A stretch of 64,000 nt of DNA from Notolepis coatsorum (Eukaryota > Chordata > Actinopteri > Aulopiformes > Paralepididae), in the NCBI GenBank assembly GCA_963971535.1, contig OZ020588.1:125898561-125962560 (forward strand), given 5' to 3'. The notes beneath the pieces are model-generated. The model made no database searches, had not been told where the DNA came from, and saw only the letters and a program-made list of their open reading frames with translations. Below are positions 44,132-55,379 of the stretch, in pieces; position 1 is the stretch's first letter; each line of letters begins with the position of its first letter. The translations under genes and the position numbers were made by a program.

Positions 44132-44799
44132 TGTCATGTACAAAGGTCTGATGACCACACAGAATAATAACTGGAGCCGGCTGCACATGAACAAAAAACA
44201 GCCTCTCTCAGTAAATGCTTTTACAACAATGTCCCAGGTAGGTAAGAAAGACACAACACAAGACGTTTTCCAAATAGTAAATTATATATTTAATGAAGGT
44301 AGGAATTTAAACCTCCTCCATGGTGCACATGGGAAAAAGGGTAGGGGAGAACAAACAAGGTATACATACAGACAAACAAACACTTAGTGAAATATCAACG
44401 TGTCCGTCATAGGACACCACAACCAGTAGGATTAATCCACACCAAGTGGTAAATGGCACCAAGCCACACAGTATCGCTCCACAGCTACAGCTAGGCGAGA
44501 AGGGCAACCTCCTCACTCCACTCTGGAACGTGGCAGTGATTCAAATGAGGCGCCCTGTGTGTGTGTCATCTTCCAGACTATATCCACTCATTCCACTGAC
44601 TGCCCACAGGTGCATCAAGCAGGTTCAATCAGCTCAATCAGGGGGATGAGTGGTATCTGGGGAAGGGAGAAAGAAAAACAGGATTTAGAAGATGACACAT
44701 CACACAAACAAAAATAACATAACTAATTATACTAACCTGATGTTCACATGGTCTTCCAAATACAGTAATAATGATAATGACCAACCCACGTACGTCACA
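44132..44799 (-). repeat. 3' LTR of the gypsy element
   Basis: On the minus strand it starts tgtgacgtacgtggg and ends tttgtacatgaca. It is preceded in that orientation by the polypurine tract at about 44800-44810. Confidence 0.9.
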
Positions 44800-45106
44800 C
44801 CTCCCCCCATAAGAGCGAACCCGCAGGGTTAGCAAAACATTATTACCTATCTACCAACATCAGATTAGCACCAACAGAACAGAAATAAATAAACATCACC
44901 CTCCATATAGGCCATATATCACCTCCCAATACCACATGCATCAGCCGTCGGAACGTGGCCGGTGCATTCCTCATACCGAGGCCATAACGGGAACAAGTCA
45001 GGCACCGTCATTACGTTCACCCTCCTGCAGTACAAAAAATGGAGAGACACATTAGCCATGGGAGCTAGAAGGCAAGGAGAGCTCCAGGGACCATGGCCAG
45101 GTGAAG

Positions 45107-45629
45107 CTAGCCCCCTTTTATTTTTGTCAGGGGGCACAGAGCCACTCCCCTCATGACCTCCCTCATCGCCACCGGACACCGATACGCGAACTGCTTAACG
45201 GGGTTCGCACTCCCAACATCAGCACTGTGCGTCCTGTAAGGCACATTAGAACACAACACAGCATGTGAACCAACAGCCCTGTCACATCCCAACTCCGACG
45301 AGACGCGGGCAGTACTTTTCATCAGCCTATTCACATGACACCAGCGTGTCCTTCTCCGCCGCTCGGGCGTATACAACATATACTTAGTGGCAGACACCTT
45401 TCTCTTTACCACATAAGGTCCTGAGAACCGGGCAGTGAGCACAGTACCAGGCGTGGGCAGCACAATAAACACCTCATCCCCCGCCTCAAAATGCTGCTCC
45501 ACCGCCAATTTGCAAAACTCACCACAGACAGAGTCACCCAATGCTAGACCTTGGTCTCGCTTCCGCTCCTGTGCCCTAGTGACAGCACAAATAGAAGAAA
45601 CATTGGGGTGATTATCAATCAATGCATCA
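45107..45629 (-). pseudogene. Gypsy Pol C-terminal part with GPY/F module
   Basis: The protein has HFEAGDEVFIVLPTPGTVLT, ARFSGPYVVKRKVSATKYML and RRTRWCHVNRLMK. These form the GPY/F module at the end of gypsy integrases (family pattern GD.VL.LLP....F.A...GPY.V......Y.I.TP.RRK....HVN.LK). It is read toward the left LTR, as expected for a minus-strand element. The right part of the interval belongs to the protease-proximal region. Fossil part only. Confidence 0.8.
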
Positions 45630-46529
45630 CACAATGTAAGAGCCGCATTCAAGCTTATTTGTTTTGATTAATTCTGAACCTGTATTAATACATTTCTCTG
45701 TTGCAGTGAGTGGGGCGCTTTGCTCAGGTGAATGGGGCGGGGCTAACGCTATAAGGCACAGGTGCGGCGTGTGATGGCAGGGCAGCAGGCAGCAGCAATA
45801 CTGTCATTGACACGCAACGCAGACGCAACCTTTTTGTTATTGAGATTATTAGGATCTCTTGTTTTATTTTTATGTACGATATTGTTTTCATATTTTGTTC
45901 TTGCTGGACCATTAAAAGAGCAAAAAGAACAACAAAAACGTGCAGTGGTTTCTGTTCTGCGACTGCGAGTCTGACACTGCTTCCCAGCCCTACAAGTGGC
46001 CAAGAAAGCAAAATCCAAATAGGTTATAGGACAAACCTGTTAAGATTTTGGCCACTACAGCAAGTCAATGACAAACTGTGATTGAAGAGCACGGATTATT
46101 GGAGGATCAAAGGGATCCGAAGGAACGAAAAAGGATTATTGGAGGATCAAACGGGTCCAAAGGAACGAAAAGCGCCGGCCCGATGCGCGGCTACAAACAG
46201 AGGAAACGCCGGCCTGACGGCTGTAAACAAGCAAACAAGCAAACAATTGAGGTATGTGCTTGCAAAATAATTATTCGTTTGGAATAAATGCATGGATTAT
46301 TACTAAACGGACGTTTGCCTCTGATAACGATGTTTATGGACAGTGAATATTTTATTTTGTGCTGGTGACATATCATGGATAAAAAGAGCAGCCAAGGAAA
46401 CGCCGGCCTGGCGTGCGGCTGTAACCAAACAAACAATTGAGAAAGACAATCATAATGAAATAACCAGCCACTGTTTCTAAACACGTTGAAGACCTTTTGG
46501 ATTTATTTATTTGTTTATTCTGAATTAAA

Positions 46530-47828
46530 ATGACGAGTTCAGATGAGGCAGACCTGCCCGTTAATGACATGGATGAGGCGCAGCTGCGCGCATCGAGACA
46601 AGGAAAAGCTTCGCATTTAACACGGAGAATGAACATTGTTAACAGCCTAATGTCTGATAAAGAATGCCTGGATGAAGTCAAAGGGAACATGATAAAGTTT
46701 AACGGACTTTCGGATGGTTTTGAAGCCTTGCATGTCTCATATGCGCAAATGCTGGATATGAGCGCAAGACAAGAGGACGATGAGAAATGGTACCAGCCGA
46801 GAGCCACACAAATAATCTCATTCCTTGCCAAAGTTACAAAGTGGATATCCGACGTAGAAAATGCTGATTCACTCAACCTGATTCAAGTGGAAGGTCTGCC
46901 AGCTGACGAAGGTGAAAATGAAGGAGTAGGGTATATCTGCAGTGCCGCAGCCCGAAATGAAGACTGCAATCCAAATAGGATGGCAGACACACGCTCAACG
47001 AGGTCTCACTCTTCCTCCCACCACTCCTCCTCTTCCTCAACATTACGCATCAACGCGGAGGCAGAGAGACAATCCTTATTGGCTAAAGCTTCTATGTTAC
47101 AAGAAAAACATGCCATTGAAGAACAGGAACAAATGTTAAAAAAAAAGAGAGAAACATTAGAATTACAAGGAGAAATAGCAGCCAGCACAGCCAAAATTGA
47201 CTTTCTTAAAGACATTGAATTAAAAAGGTGCCGCCCTGCACGGGCTGAAGCAGCAGCTACCGCGCTGGTATATTCAAAGCCAGATGTTTCAATTCATCCA
47301 TATGACATAGGTGCTCCAGCTGTTAGGAGCAAGGCAGGAGCACATCACTTGCCCTTTTTTAATGTTAATGATGGTAATGCTCACAGTTGGCCCGATGCTC
47401 AGCCAGAAGATGGCATTTACGACCAGCACCAGCCCCAACTAGTGCACAATATTCGACCTGTCATGCCCCAAAACACACAGCCAACTCTGACACAAAGACA
47501 AAGCCCCCCTACGTCCAGCATAGCAAAGGATGACCACTTGATTAAAATACTGGAAAATCAAAGCAGCTTGACGAGGATTCTTGTAAAACAACAACTTCTC
47601 TCGACGCTGCCGCAAGGAAATATTCCACCCTTTGATGGACACATTCTGGAATACAAGTCCTTTATTCACTCTTTTGAGCATTGTATTGAGAGCAAAACAG
47701 ACAACAACAGAGACAGGTTGCAGTTCCTTATACAGTTTACAAGAGGCCAAGCTCAACGGCTAGTCAAAAGCTGTGAATACATGTCTCCAGACAGAGGCTA
47801 TCAGAAAGCAAAAGATCTACTAAAGTAA
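46530..47828 (+). pseudogene. BEL-2 Gag with DUF1759-like region
   Basis: This Gag part is acidic and helical at the N-terminus. A coiled-coil-like stretch lies near residues 180-235 (EKHAIEEQEQMLKKKRETLE). At the C-terminal end are IPPFDGHILEYKSFIHSFEH and DRLQFLIQFTRGQAQRLVKS, the DUF1759 core of Pao-type Gags (F.G....F..F...F......KF.YL...L.G.A...I). Fossil part. Confidence 0.85.
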
Positions 47829-47930
47829 AACTTTGGGAACGAATACAAGCTCTCTTGTGCTTACCTGGAAAAAGCTCTATCCTGGCCCCTAGTTAAAACT
47901 GAAGATTCAAGGTCGCTGCAGGATTACGCC

Positions 47931-48443
47931 ATGTTTCTAAGGAGTTGCTGCAATGCTATGGAGGAAATGGAGTACTTGGAGGAACTAGACACAGTGACCA
48001 ACATGAGAGGCATTGTGCTTAAGCTACCGTACAAACTCCGGGAGAGATGGCGCAGCACAGCCTACGCACTGGAAGAGGGGTGCAGTCGTAGAATAAGGAT
48101 TTTAGACCTTGTCTGTTTCATTGAAAGGCAAGCTCGCATACTGGCAGACCCAGTTTTTGGCGATCTTCAAGACCACTCAGCTGCCAAAGGAAAGGTGGCT
48201 GTAAATACTAGATTTCCTGTTAAACCACAGATCCCAAGGGTGTACGACAGCAGTTTTGCCACAGGTGTCACTATTTCCCCAAAAGAAAAAGAGTGTGAAC
48301 CCTCCTGTGCCTTCTGTGGAGGTGGGCACACATTGGACATGTGCTTTCTATTGGAAAGGAAGGCGCATAGTGAGAAGATTGGCTTCTTGAATGATCATAA
48401 TGTGTGTTTTGCCTGTCTGTGCACTGGGCACCAGAGTAAATAA
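47931..48443 (+). pseudogene. BEL-2 Gag end with cysteine-rich region
   Basis: LPYKLRERWRSTAYAL is followed by FIERQARILADPVFGDL, the DUF1759-to-knuckle linker typical of fish Pao elements. CAFCGGGHTLDMC fits C-x2-C-x4-H-x4-C, and NDHNVCFACLCTGHQSK is a second knuckle-like motif. Confidence 0.82.
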
Positions 48444-48557
48444 TGTAGGCAACGCCTCTATTGCAAAATATGCAATCTTAGGCACCCTAGCATACTTCAT
48501 ATCCACCAAAGAGAGAAAGCAGACCAAAGGCCAGCCAAAAGAGAGTCGGAGACAGCA

Positions 48558-49625
48558 ATGGGCAGTGCTCCGATCTCTGTACAATCCAGTGGTCTTACAG
48601 GGGCCGGTGAGCAGGACTGTACACTCCCTATAGTACCAGTACAGGTCAAATCTAAAAAAGGACATATTATAATGACTACCTATGCCTTCCTGGATCCCGG
48701 TAGCTCAGCATCTTTCTGCACTGAGCGGCTGATGAGCAAGCTGAACGTCACCGGAAGAAGAACAAGCATTCTCCTTCGGACTATGGGCCAGGAGAAAGTG
48801 GTTAGAAGCCACATTGTTTCTGATCTGGAAGTGGCTGCACTAGACAGTGACATGTTTTGTGAGCTCCCCGACATTTACACACAGGAAAGCATGCCAGTCC
48901 ACAGAGGCAACATTCCGAGACAGAAAGACCTTCAAAAATGGCCTCACTTGGAACATGTTTACATTTCTGAGATTGACTCCGTGATTGACCTGTTGATAGG
49001 AGCCAACGTTCCCAAGGCATTGGAGCCTTGGCGAGTTATACGGAGTGTGGACGAGGGTCCATACGCAGTCAAAACTGTGTTTGGTTGGACTGTGAACGGA
49101 CCTCTCGGAAGAAAATTGGACAACCAGAACGGGAGTTTGGCAAGAGACAAATCAAACACAGCAGAGGACAGACAAGCTGCCACTTCAGAGAAAGATCTAC
49201 AAAAGGATTTGAACCGAAAATTGGAAAAGAAAGAAGAGCGAACAGACGATTCTGTTGCTTCCAAGAGAGAGAGGCGGCGCAACAGAAACGTAGACAATAA
49301 CATTAAGTTTGAAAGCAACAATTCTGAGGACCATCACATGGATTTCAAGCCTGTGTCCCAGGAAAAATCGAAGGACAACTTTGATACAGGAAAGAAATTC
49401 AGAGCTGAAAGAGAATCAAAGAAGGAAGCACTGGCGAGTCTAAAACCGAAATGGCCAGTTGAAGATTCATACACAACTGACTCTAGGGACAAAGCAAACG
49501 ATGACACTACTTCTGAAATGCCCTGTGGCTATAAGGGCCAAATTGAAACGAAGAGGGGTCCAGGGAAGATGAAGCGGGGCCGGCTCAAGGACAAAAGGTT
49601 TGCCTTCAACAGGAAAGAGAGGTGA
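48558..49625 (+). pseudogene. BEL-2 protease region with charged tail
   Basis: TYAFLDPGSSASFCTERLMS carries the DPGSS-type active-site loop of Pao proteases (DUF1758). IDLLIGANVPKALEPW and PYAVKTVFGWTVNGPLG are the conserved later blocks. The last 170 residues are K/E/R/D-rich without a known fold. Confidence 0.85.
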
Positions 49626-49719
49626 AAAGAAAAGAGAGCTGTGAGAACGTCAGAAAGTGAACTTCATCAAGAAGCGGAGGAGCCATGATGACATCAGATG
49701 TTCATATTCATTGAATCCC

Positions 49720-49965
49720 ATAGACTGATGCATAGATATACACCCATAGACCAATACATAGACATACACCCATAGACTGATGCATAGATATACACCCATA
49801 GACTAATACATAGACATACACCCATAGACTGATGCATAGATATACACCCATAGACTAATACATAGACGTACACCCATAGACTGATGCATAGATATACACC
49901 CATAGACTAATACATAGACATACACCCATAGACTGATACATGGAGATATACACTCATAAACTGGC
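49720..49965 (+). repeat. Roughly 26 bp minisatellite in BEL-2
   Basis: Alternating units catagactgatgcatagata and tacacccatagactaataca repeat about nine times just upstream of the 3' LTR. Frames over it are artefacts. Confidence 0.87.
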
Positions 49966-50904
49966 TTTGCCACTTTGGATTACAGTTTTTAGTTTTTTCT
50001 GACTTGACTGACCTAGCGATCATAAAGATCCCTCCTTAAGGCTATGTGCTAGTAACCTCTGGCCCTAGGATACGGTTAAGAATGGAGAATAACAGTTCTT
50101 CTTTCAACATCAACAAGGGATGTAATGTATATACTTTATTTTTCTAAATTAATTAGTTGATAGTTTTACGGCTCTCTTTATTTAGTTTGAGTAATTGATT
50201 CCTAGAGAACAATTAGGGGCCGGTATAAGAGCCGCATTCAAGCTTATTTGTTTTGATTAATTCTGAACCTGTATTAATACATTTCTCTGTTGCAGTGAGT
50301 GGGGCGCTTTGCTCAGGTGAATGGGGCGGAGCTAACTTATAAGCCACAGGTGCGGCGTGTGACGGCAGGGCAGCAGGCAGCAGCAATACTGTCATTGACA
50401 TGCAACGCAGACGCAACCTTTTTGTTTCTCATCAGATCTGCAAGATCTCCCAACAGCAAACCAGACACAGTTACGCTACTGGGGGATTTGAACAGTCAAA
50501 AAACATTAACATACTATGTACACCTTTTCGTCGTGTAGACAAGCGCATCAGCATCGTCAGGCCAGGGTACTCTTTTTTTCTCTTTTTTTGTTTATTACAA
50601 CTTAATCCACTCCCTCCCCTCTGCAGCCACCAGCAGGCCCCACTCATTGACACGCAACGCAGACGCAACCTTTTTGTTATTGAGATTATTAGGATCTCTT
50701 GTTTTATTTTTATGTATGATATTGTTTTCATATTTTGTTCTTGCTGGACCATTAAAAGAGCAAAAAGAACAACAAAAACGTGCAGTGGTTTCTGTTCTGC
50801 GACTGCGAGTCTGACACTGCTTCCCAGCCCTACAAGTGGCCAAGAAAGGAAAATCCAAATAGGTTATAGGACAAACCTGTTAAGATTTTGGCCACTACAC
50901 ACAA

Positions 50905-52093
50905 TGAGTTAGTAAATGGAGCGTCTTCAATTTCCAACACAGGGACGACCTTACCCCCAGCAATATCATTCCCCATGACGAAATCCACGCCCTTCACAGG
51001 AAAACATGGGCGAACCGCGACAGGAAAACAACCTGTGATCAGTGCAGACTGTACATGCACCTTATGCAACGGCACACGCACACACCCCATGTCAATACCT
51101 CTCACCAATTCACTCGACTGACAGGAGTCCACATCCAATGGTAATACATCAGCCAGGATAAATGATTGAGAGGCTCCTGTATCACGGAGTATTCTCACCC
51201 GTTGGTAGTCACCAGCTTTACCCGACAGGGACACATAACCATCAAACAAAAAGGGTTCAAAAGAGCTATTCTGGTCAGGACATGACACTGTACCAATCAA
51301 CCCCACCCCTTTCGGTTCCTGGGCTGACTCCCTTGCCTCCTGTCGATCCCTGATCGCATGACAGTCCCTCACAAAATGCCCTTCCTTCTTACAATAATGG
51401 CACACAATGGTAGCCCCTTCAGACGGCGGTGAGCGTGGTCGGAATGCTCGCTCGTCACCCAAGGCCTTTTGAGACGGCGGTGAGCGCGGTCGGAATGCTC
51501 GCTCGTCACCTCCCCGAAACGGAGAGAACGAGCCGCCACCAACATACACACCATCACGCACCGAAACATGTGTGATTCCCACATATTTGTTGGTCAATGC
51601 GAACTCATCCGCTAAAATTGCAGCTTCCTGGAGAGTAGATACTTTGCGTTCATTTAAATACAACACGATGCGCTCGGGCATGCGGGTCTTAAATTGCTCA
51701 ATGAGGACCAACTCACTCAAAGCTGCTACATCATCCACCCCACACGCCGAACACCATCGATTAAACAGAATCCGCTGTTCACGGGAAAAATCAACATGTG
51801 TTTGAGAAGGAGATTTACTTAGTGCCCTAAACCGTTGCCTATACGCTTCCGGCACCAATTCATATACACGCAAGACAGCACTCTTCACTTTCTCATATAC
51901 CAAGCTGTCATCCATTGATAATGACTGGCACGCCTCCTGAGCCCTACCAGTGAGTTTGCATTGTAACAAAATCGCCCACACGTCCCTTGGCCAATGCAAA
52001 GCCCACGCTATACGCTCAAAAGCAGATATATATGATTCCACCTCAGACTCCTGAAAAATGGGAACTAAAGAAACATGCTGACTAATATTAAAA
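50905..52093 (-). pseudogene. Gypsy Gag (SCAN-like), CCHC knuckle and protease
   Basis: Read leftwards: a capsid region with FQESEVESYISAFERIAWAL, RDVWAILLQCKLTGRAQEAC and EAYRQRFRALSKSPSQTHVD. This is the fold from which the vertebrate SCAN domain was derived (Gmr1-like Gags). Two copies of a short GDERAFRPRSPPS repeat follow, then a CCHC knuckle CHYCKKEGHFVRDC and the protease loop RILRDTGASQSFILAD, ending in GNDIAGGKVVPV, a block typical of fish gypsy elements. Fossil part. Confidence 0.85.
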
Positions 52094-52103
52094 GGGGCCT
52101 GGG

Positions 52104-53331
52104 TAGGGTGACCAGATGCAAAAAGTCCAAAAGTGGGACAACAGTAAGATTTTGGTGGGACAAAGTGGGACAACAGTAAGATTTTGGTGGGACAAAGTGG
52201 GACAGATAGATAATGTAAATTTTTTTATTAGAATAACTGCCATGGTCTTCACTGAATAGATTTAAATCAAAGGTTAAAGGTTAAATCAAAATAAATACAA
52301 ATTAAATACCACCTAACATCTGTTTTAAATATTCAAACGTCATCACTTGACAGGAATGTCTTGTGTTTGATATTCCCTGTTAACACACAACTAGGGAAAA
52401 CAGTGTAGTATAATACAAAAATAGGATTTGGCTCTTCAAACCTAGCTTGGGTGTCCAATATCTCAGTGACAGAGGGAAAAGTTTTATGGTGCCATGATTG
52501 GAAGCATCAGAAGCGACCGAAAATAATGGTGTGTTTTGGTCATCTGGGACCATTGGGGTTTTTAATTCAATCAAACAACTCTCCACTGAGGAAGGTGCCA
52601 GTACATCCATAAATATGGATGTAGCTTTTGTACGACCACACGATATTTTTTTTGCAATATCTGAGTCTGGCAAAATGACAGGAGCTAGTTTCATACCACA
52701 GTCGGCTGACCTGTATGAATGGGAGTGTTGTACTGTGTGATAGACACTTGTTATCTCAGCTGCAGTGACCTTGTCCGTCTGGCTATCATTGTTTGGTTTA
52801 AAAAGAAACGTATCCATAGATCTGGATGTTTCTTTTTGGTGAGCCACTTTCAAGTGAGACTCACGTCCACTGTGGCGCTTCAAGTCGTATTCTCCTCCAT
52901 GCACAATTGAAAACGAACTATGACACAAAACACAGAAAGCCTGCTGCGGATTGCTTGCCATCTGCCTCAGCCAGTCATGTGTCGTTTGCCAGTCTTGGTT
53001 GTAACTGCAGGTCCGTTTCTTTTTACTGCTTTCCATCTTGAACTAGTTCGCTTGTAATGTTGTTGTGTTTTTTTTTACCAATCAGATTTGCGATATGAGG
53101 TAGCGTCACAAGTTCAACTCGCAGAGCAGCACGCTAAAGTACTATAACCAATCAGAGCAATGTGTGTGGACAAGAGGCGGGTTGCTACGTTTACTGTCTG
53201 TAGGGAGGGGCTTTTAGATGCATGTTTTTTTTGGCTTCGAAAAGAGGGACATCCTCTCAATATGAGGGACGCGGGACATTTGGTCAAATGGTGGGACAGT
53301 ACAACCAAAAGGGGGACACCTGGTCACCCTA
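52104..53331 (-). mobile_element. hAT element inserted in the gypsy Gag
   Basis: Terminal inverted repeats are tagggtgaccagatg at 52104 and tagggtgaccaggtgtcccc read inward from 53331. The exact 8 bp duplication ggcctggg lies at 52096-52103 and 53332-53339. At 1.23 kb it is an internally shortened copy that keeps only part of a transposase. Its clean duplications show that it arrived after the gypsy element. Confidence 0.9.
52380..53036 (-). CDS. hAT transposase N-terminal fragment with zinc finger
   Basis: The 218-residue frame begins MESSKKKRTCSYNQDWQTTH. It has a C2H2 finger (CVLCHSSFSIVHGGEYDLKR with the following HSGRESH) near residues 35-66, the type found in hAT transposases of the ZBED/SCAND3-like group. 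Next is TAAEITSVYHTVQHSHSYRS, which resembles the E...W...H.HSY.S conserved block of these proteins, and SDIAKKISCGRTKATSIFMD. The catalytic RNase H-like core with its insertion and the C-terminal dimerisation block are missing, so it is not an active transposase. The start is the first methionine after the terminal repeat and the frame is open throughout. Confidence 0.75.
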   Translation of the reverse strand: MESSKKKRTCSYNQDWQTTHDWLRQMASNPQQAFCVLCHSSFSIVHGGEYDLKRHSGRESHLKVAHQKETSRSMDTFLFKPNNDSQTDKVTAAEITSVYHTVQHSHSYRSADCGMKLAPVILPDSDIAKKISCGRTKATSIFMDVLAPSSVESCLIELKTPMVPDDQNTPLFSVASDASNHGTIKLFPLSLRYWTPKLGLKSQILFLYYTTLFSLVVC

Positions 53332-53339
53332 GGCCTGGG

Positions 53340-53946
53340 AGGCTTCAGTTGAAGAGGGGGAAGAGCCACCACTCTCCAACTCCATCCTTCTTATAGCCAA
53401 CTGGAGCTCCCTGTCCTTCTCCTCCTTCTCCTTCAGCATGTCCCTCTCCTCCCTTCTCTCTCTTTCCAGACTGTTTCTCTCCTCCTTCCTCTCCAGACTG
53501 TCTCTCTCCTCCTTTCTCTCTCTTTCCTCTTTTCTTTCCTCCCTGTCTCTCTCCTCCTTCCTCTCCAGCCTGTCTCTCATAGCAGCTCTCTCCTCTGACA
53601 CAGAGGCACGTCCTGAGTGTACAGAATTATCACTGTCAATCTCCTCAGCCTTGGCACTGCTACCCCTCTGTTCCTGTATAGCACCACCGGTTCCCTCGCT
53701 AGACTCGCCAGACGCCTCGCCGTGCGTGACGTCCTCTGAGTCATTTCCCTCGGCTATGAGCAAACTGAATATTTTCTTATCTATTAACCCAGCGAGCACA
53801 ATTGCTTTTACCTCCTCTTTACTTTTTGAACTTTGGACCGTAATGCCATAATGCTTGGCGACACCACACAATTCAGCTTTCGTGCAGATATCAAATTGAT
53901 CCCTTGTAGGGTCCGCCAAAAAAACGTCCAAAGTAAAAGCTGCCAT
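53340..53946 (-). pseudogene. Gypsy Gag N-terminal part
   Basis: The frame starts MAAFTLDVFLADPTRDQFDI, with CGVAKHYGITVQSSKSKEEV, a SAP-like helix pair seen at the start of this Gag family. It continues with an acidic linker and a long charged heptad region (ERKEERDSLERKEERN) likely to form a coiled coil. Fossil part. Confidence 0.8.
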
Positions 53947-53949
53947 ATC

Positions 53950-54558
53950 CCCTGCAGAACACGACTATGCCACAAATAATATACGTATAAATACCCTGTG
54001 CTCCCGTAGCAACCCGCGATACCACCAAACAAATAACAGGCACCAGGAAATAGCCACTCACCTACTCCACAATATCCGCGTGTAACACATTTAATCGCCA
54101 CATTCCGCAGTATACAATTTAACCAATCTGATTTAATGCCCACATCTACCATTCATGAAAAACAATAAACGTTGGTCCTAACCACCTAACTAGGATCACC
54201 TGTGTAACTCTAGCCTATCCACAGCTAAACTACTCCCCTAGCGGGACGAGGCTACACATATCTTCAGTCGCTTACCGATTTCATTGCGCGCTCCACCGGA
54301 ATTACGACTCGTGCCCCCCTCCCCCTAACCAGGCAGGTGATCCCCCTGTTACCTATGTGGCAGAAAAAAGATTAGTTAAGAGTATTACATACAAGAACGG
54401 TTTACATCAATCAAACTGTGTAGCACGGACAATGGAAACACAACAATATAACTTACCAATGAAAAAACGCTATCTTACCTGACATGCTCCAATTGACAAG
54501 TTACAATGTTACATAACCAACAAGGAACTATACAATTGTGCAAACTAACGAGCCCCCA
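53950..54558 (-). other. Gypsy 5' untranslated region
   Basis: Non-coding leader between the 5' LTR and Gag on the minus strand. The primer site lies next to the LTR at about 54545-54558. Confidence 0.65.
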
Positions 54559-55226
54559 TGGCATGTACAAAGGTCTGATGACCACACAGAATAATAACTG
54601 GATCCGGCTGCACATGAACAAAAAACAGCCTCTCTCAGTAAATGCTTTTACAACAATGTCCCAGGTAGGTAAGAAAGACACAACACAAGACGTTTTCCAA
54701 ATAGTAAATTATATATTTAATGGAGGTAGGAATTTAAACTTCCTCCATGGTGCACATGGGAAAAAGGGTAGGGGAGAACAAACAAGGTATACATACAGAC
54801 AAACAAACACTTAGCGAAATATCAACGTGTCCGTCATAGGACACCACAACCAGTAGGATTTATCCACACTAAGTGGTAAATGGCACCAAGCCACACAGTA
54901 TCGCTCCACAGCTACAGCTAGGCGAGAAGGGCAACCTCCTCACTCCACTCTGGAACGTGGCAGTGATTCAAATGAGGCGCCACGTGTGTGTGTCATCTTC
55001 CAGACTATATCCACTCATTCCACTGACTGCCCACAGGTGCATCAAGCAGGTGCAATCAGCTCAATCAGGGGGATGAGTGGTATCTGGGGAAGGGAGAAAG
55101 AAAAACAGGATTTAGAAGATGACACATCACACAAACAAAAATAACATAACTAATTATACTAACCTGATGTTCACATGGTCTTCCAAATACAGTAATAATG
55201 ATAATGACCAACCCACGTACGTCACA
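54559..55226 (-). repeat. 5' LTR of the gypsy element
   Basis: 668 bp, near-identical to 44132-44799. It is followed on its outer side by the cttat duplication and then a TA microsatellite. Confidence 0.9.
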
Positions 55227-55227
55227 C

Positions 55228-55228
<1 letters not shown>

Positions 55229-55303
<75 letters not shown>
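55229..55303 (+). repeat. TA microsatellite
   Basis: About 36 ta units directly at the gypsy target site. Short TTAGGG-like phrases follow at 55307-55375 but do not form a telomeric array. Confidence 0.95.
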
Positions 55304-55306
<3 letters not shown>

Positions 55307-55379
55307 TTAGGGTTAAGGTTAGGGTTATGGTTCGTTTAAGGTAACCGTGTGATTAAGGTTATGGTTAGGGTTTGGGCAA

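Larger units (their letters stand above)
45635..50899 (+). mobile_element. BEL/Pao element nested in the gypsy element (BEL-2)
   Basis: The LTRs are 45635-46059 (425 bp) and 50224-50899 (676 bp); they begin tgtaagagcc or tataagagcc and end gccactaca. The longer right copy holds an extra internal segment with a repeated gcaacgcagacgcaacc motif. The insertion duplicated cacaa (45630-45634 and 50900-50904). The parts seen are Gag with DUF1759, a cysteine-rich knuckle region and a DUF1758 protease followed by a lysine/glutamate-rich tail. I see no reverse transcriptase. It is broken with several breaks. LTR divergence in the shared part is about 2 percent. Confidence 0.88.
44132..55226 (-). mobile_element. 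Ty3/Gypsy LTR element (Gmr1/SCAN-Gag type) hosting other elements
   Basis: The element is bounded by 668 bp direct repeats (44132-44799 and 54559-55226) and a 5 bp duplication, cttat (44127-44131 and 55227-55231). On the minus strand the 5' LTR is followed by a primer site TGGGGGCTCGTT, matching tRNA-Pro, and the 3' LTR is preceded by a purine tract (atggggggagg). The parts seen are Gag, a CCHC knuckle, protease and an integrase-type GPY/F tail. LTRs differ by about ten positions, near 1.5 percent. A BEL/Pao element (45635-50899) and a hAT (52104-53331) lie inside it. The element is broken, with several breaks besides the nested insertions. Confidence 0.9.

Noticed and set aside
44919-45156. 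Short frames left of the gypsy integrase tail
   Set aside because: They lie in the other phases of the gypsy untranslated region and lack any family signature.
55307-55375. Telomere-like ttagggtta phrases
   Set aside because: Only a few degenerate units; such phrases are common interspersed in fish DNA and do not form a telomere array.
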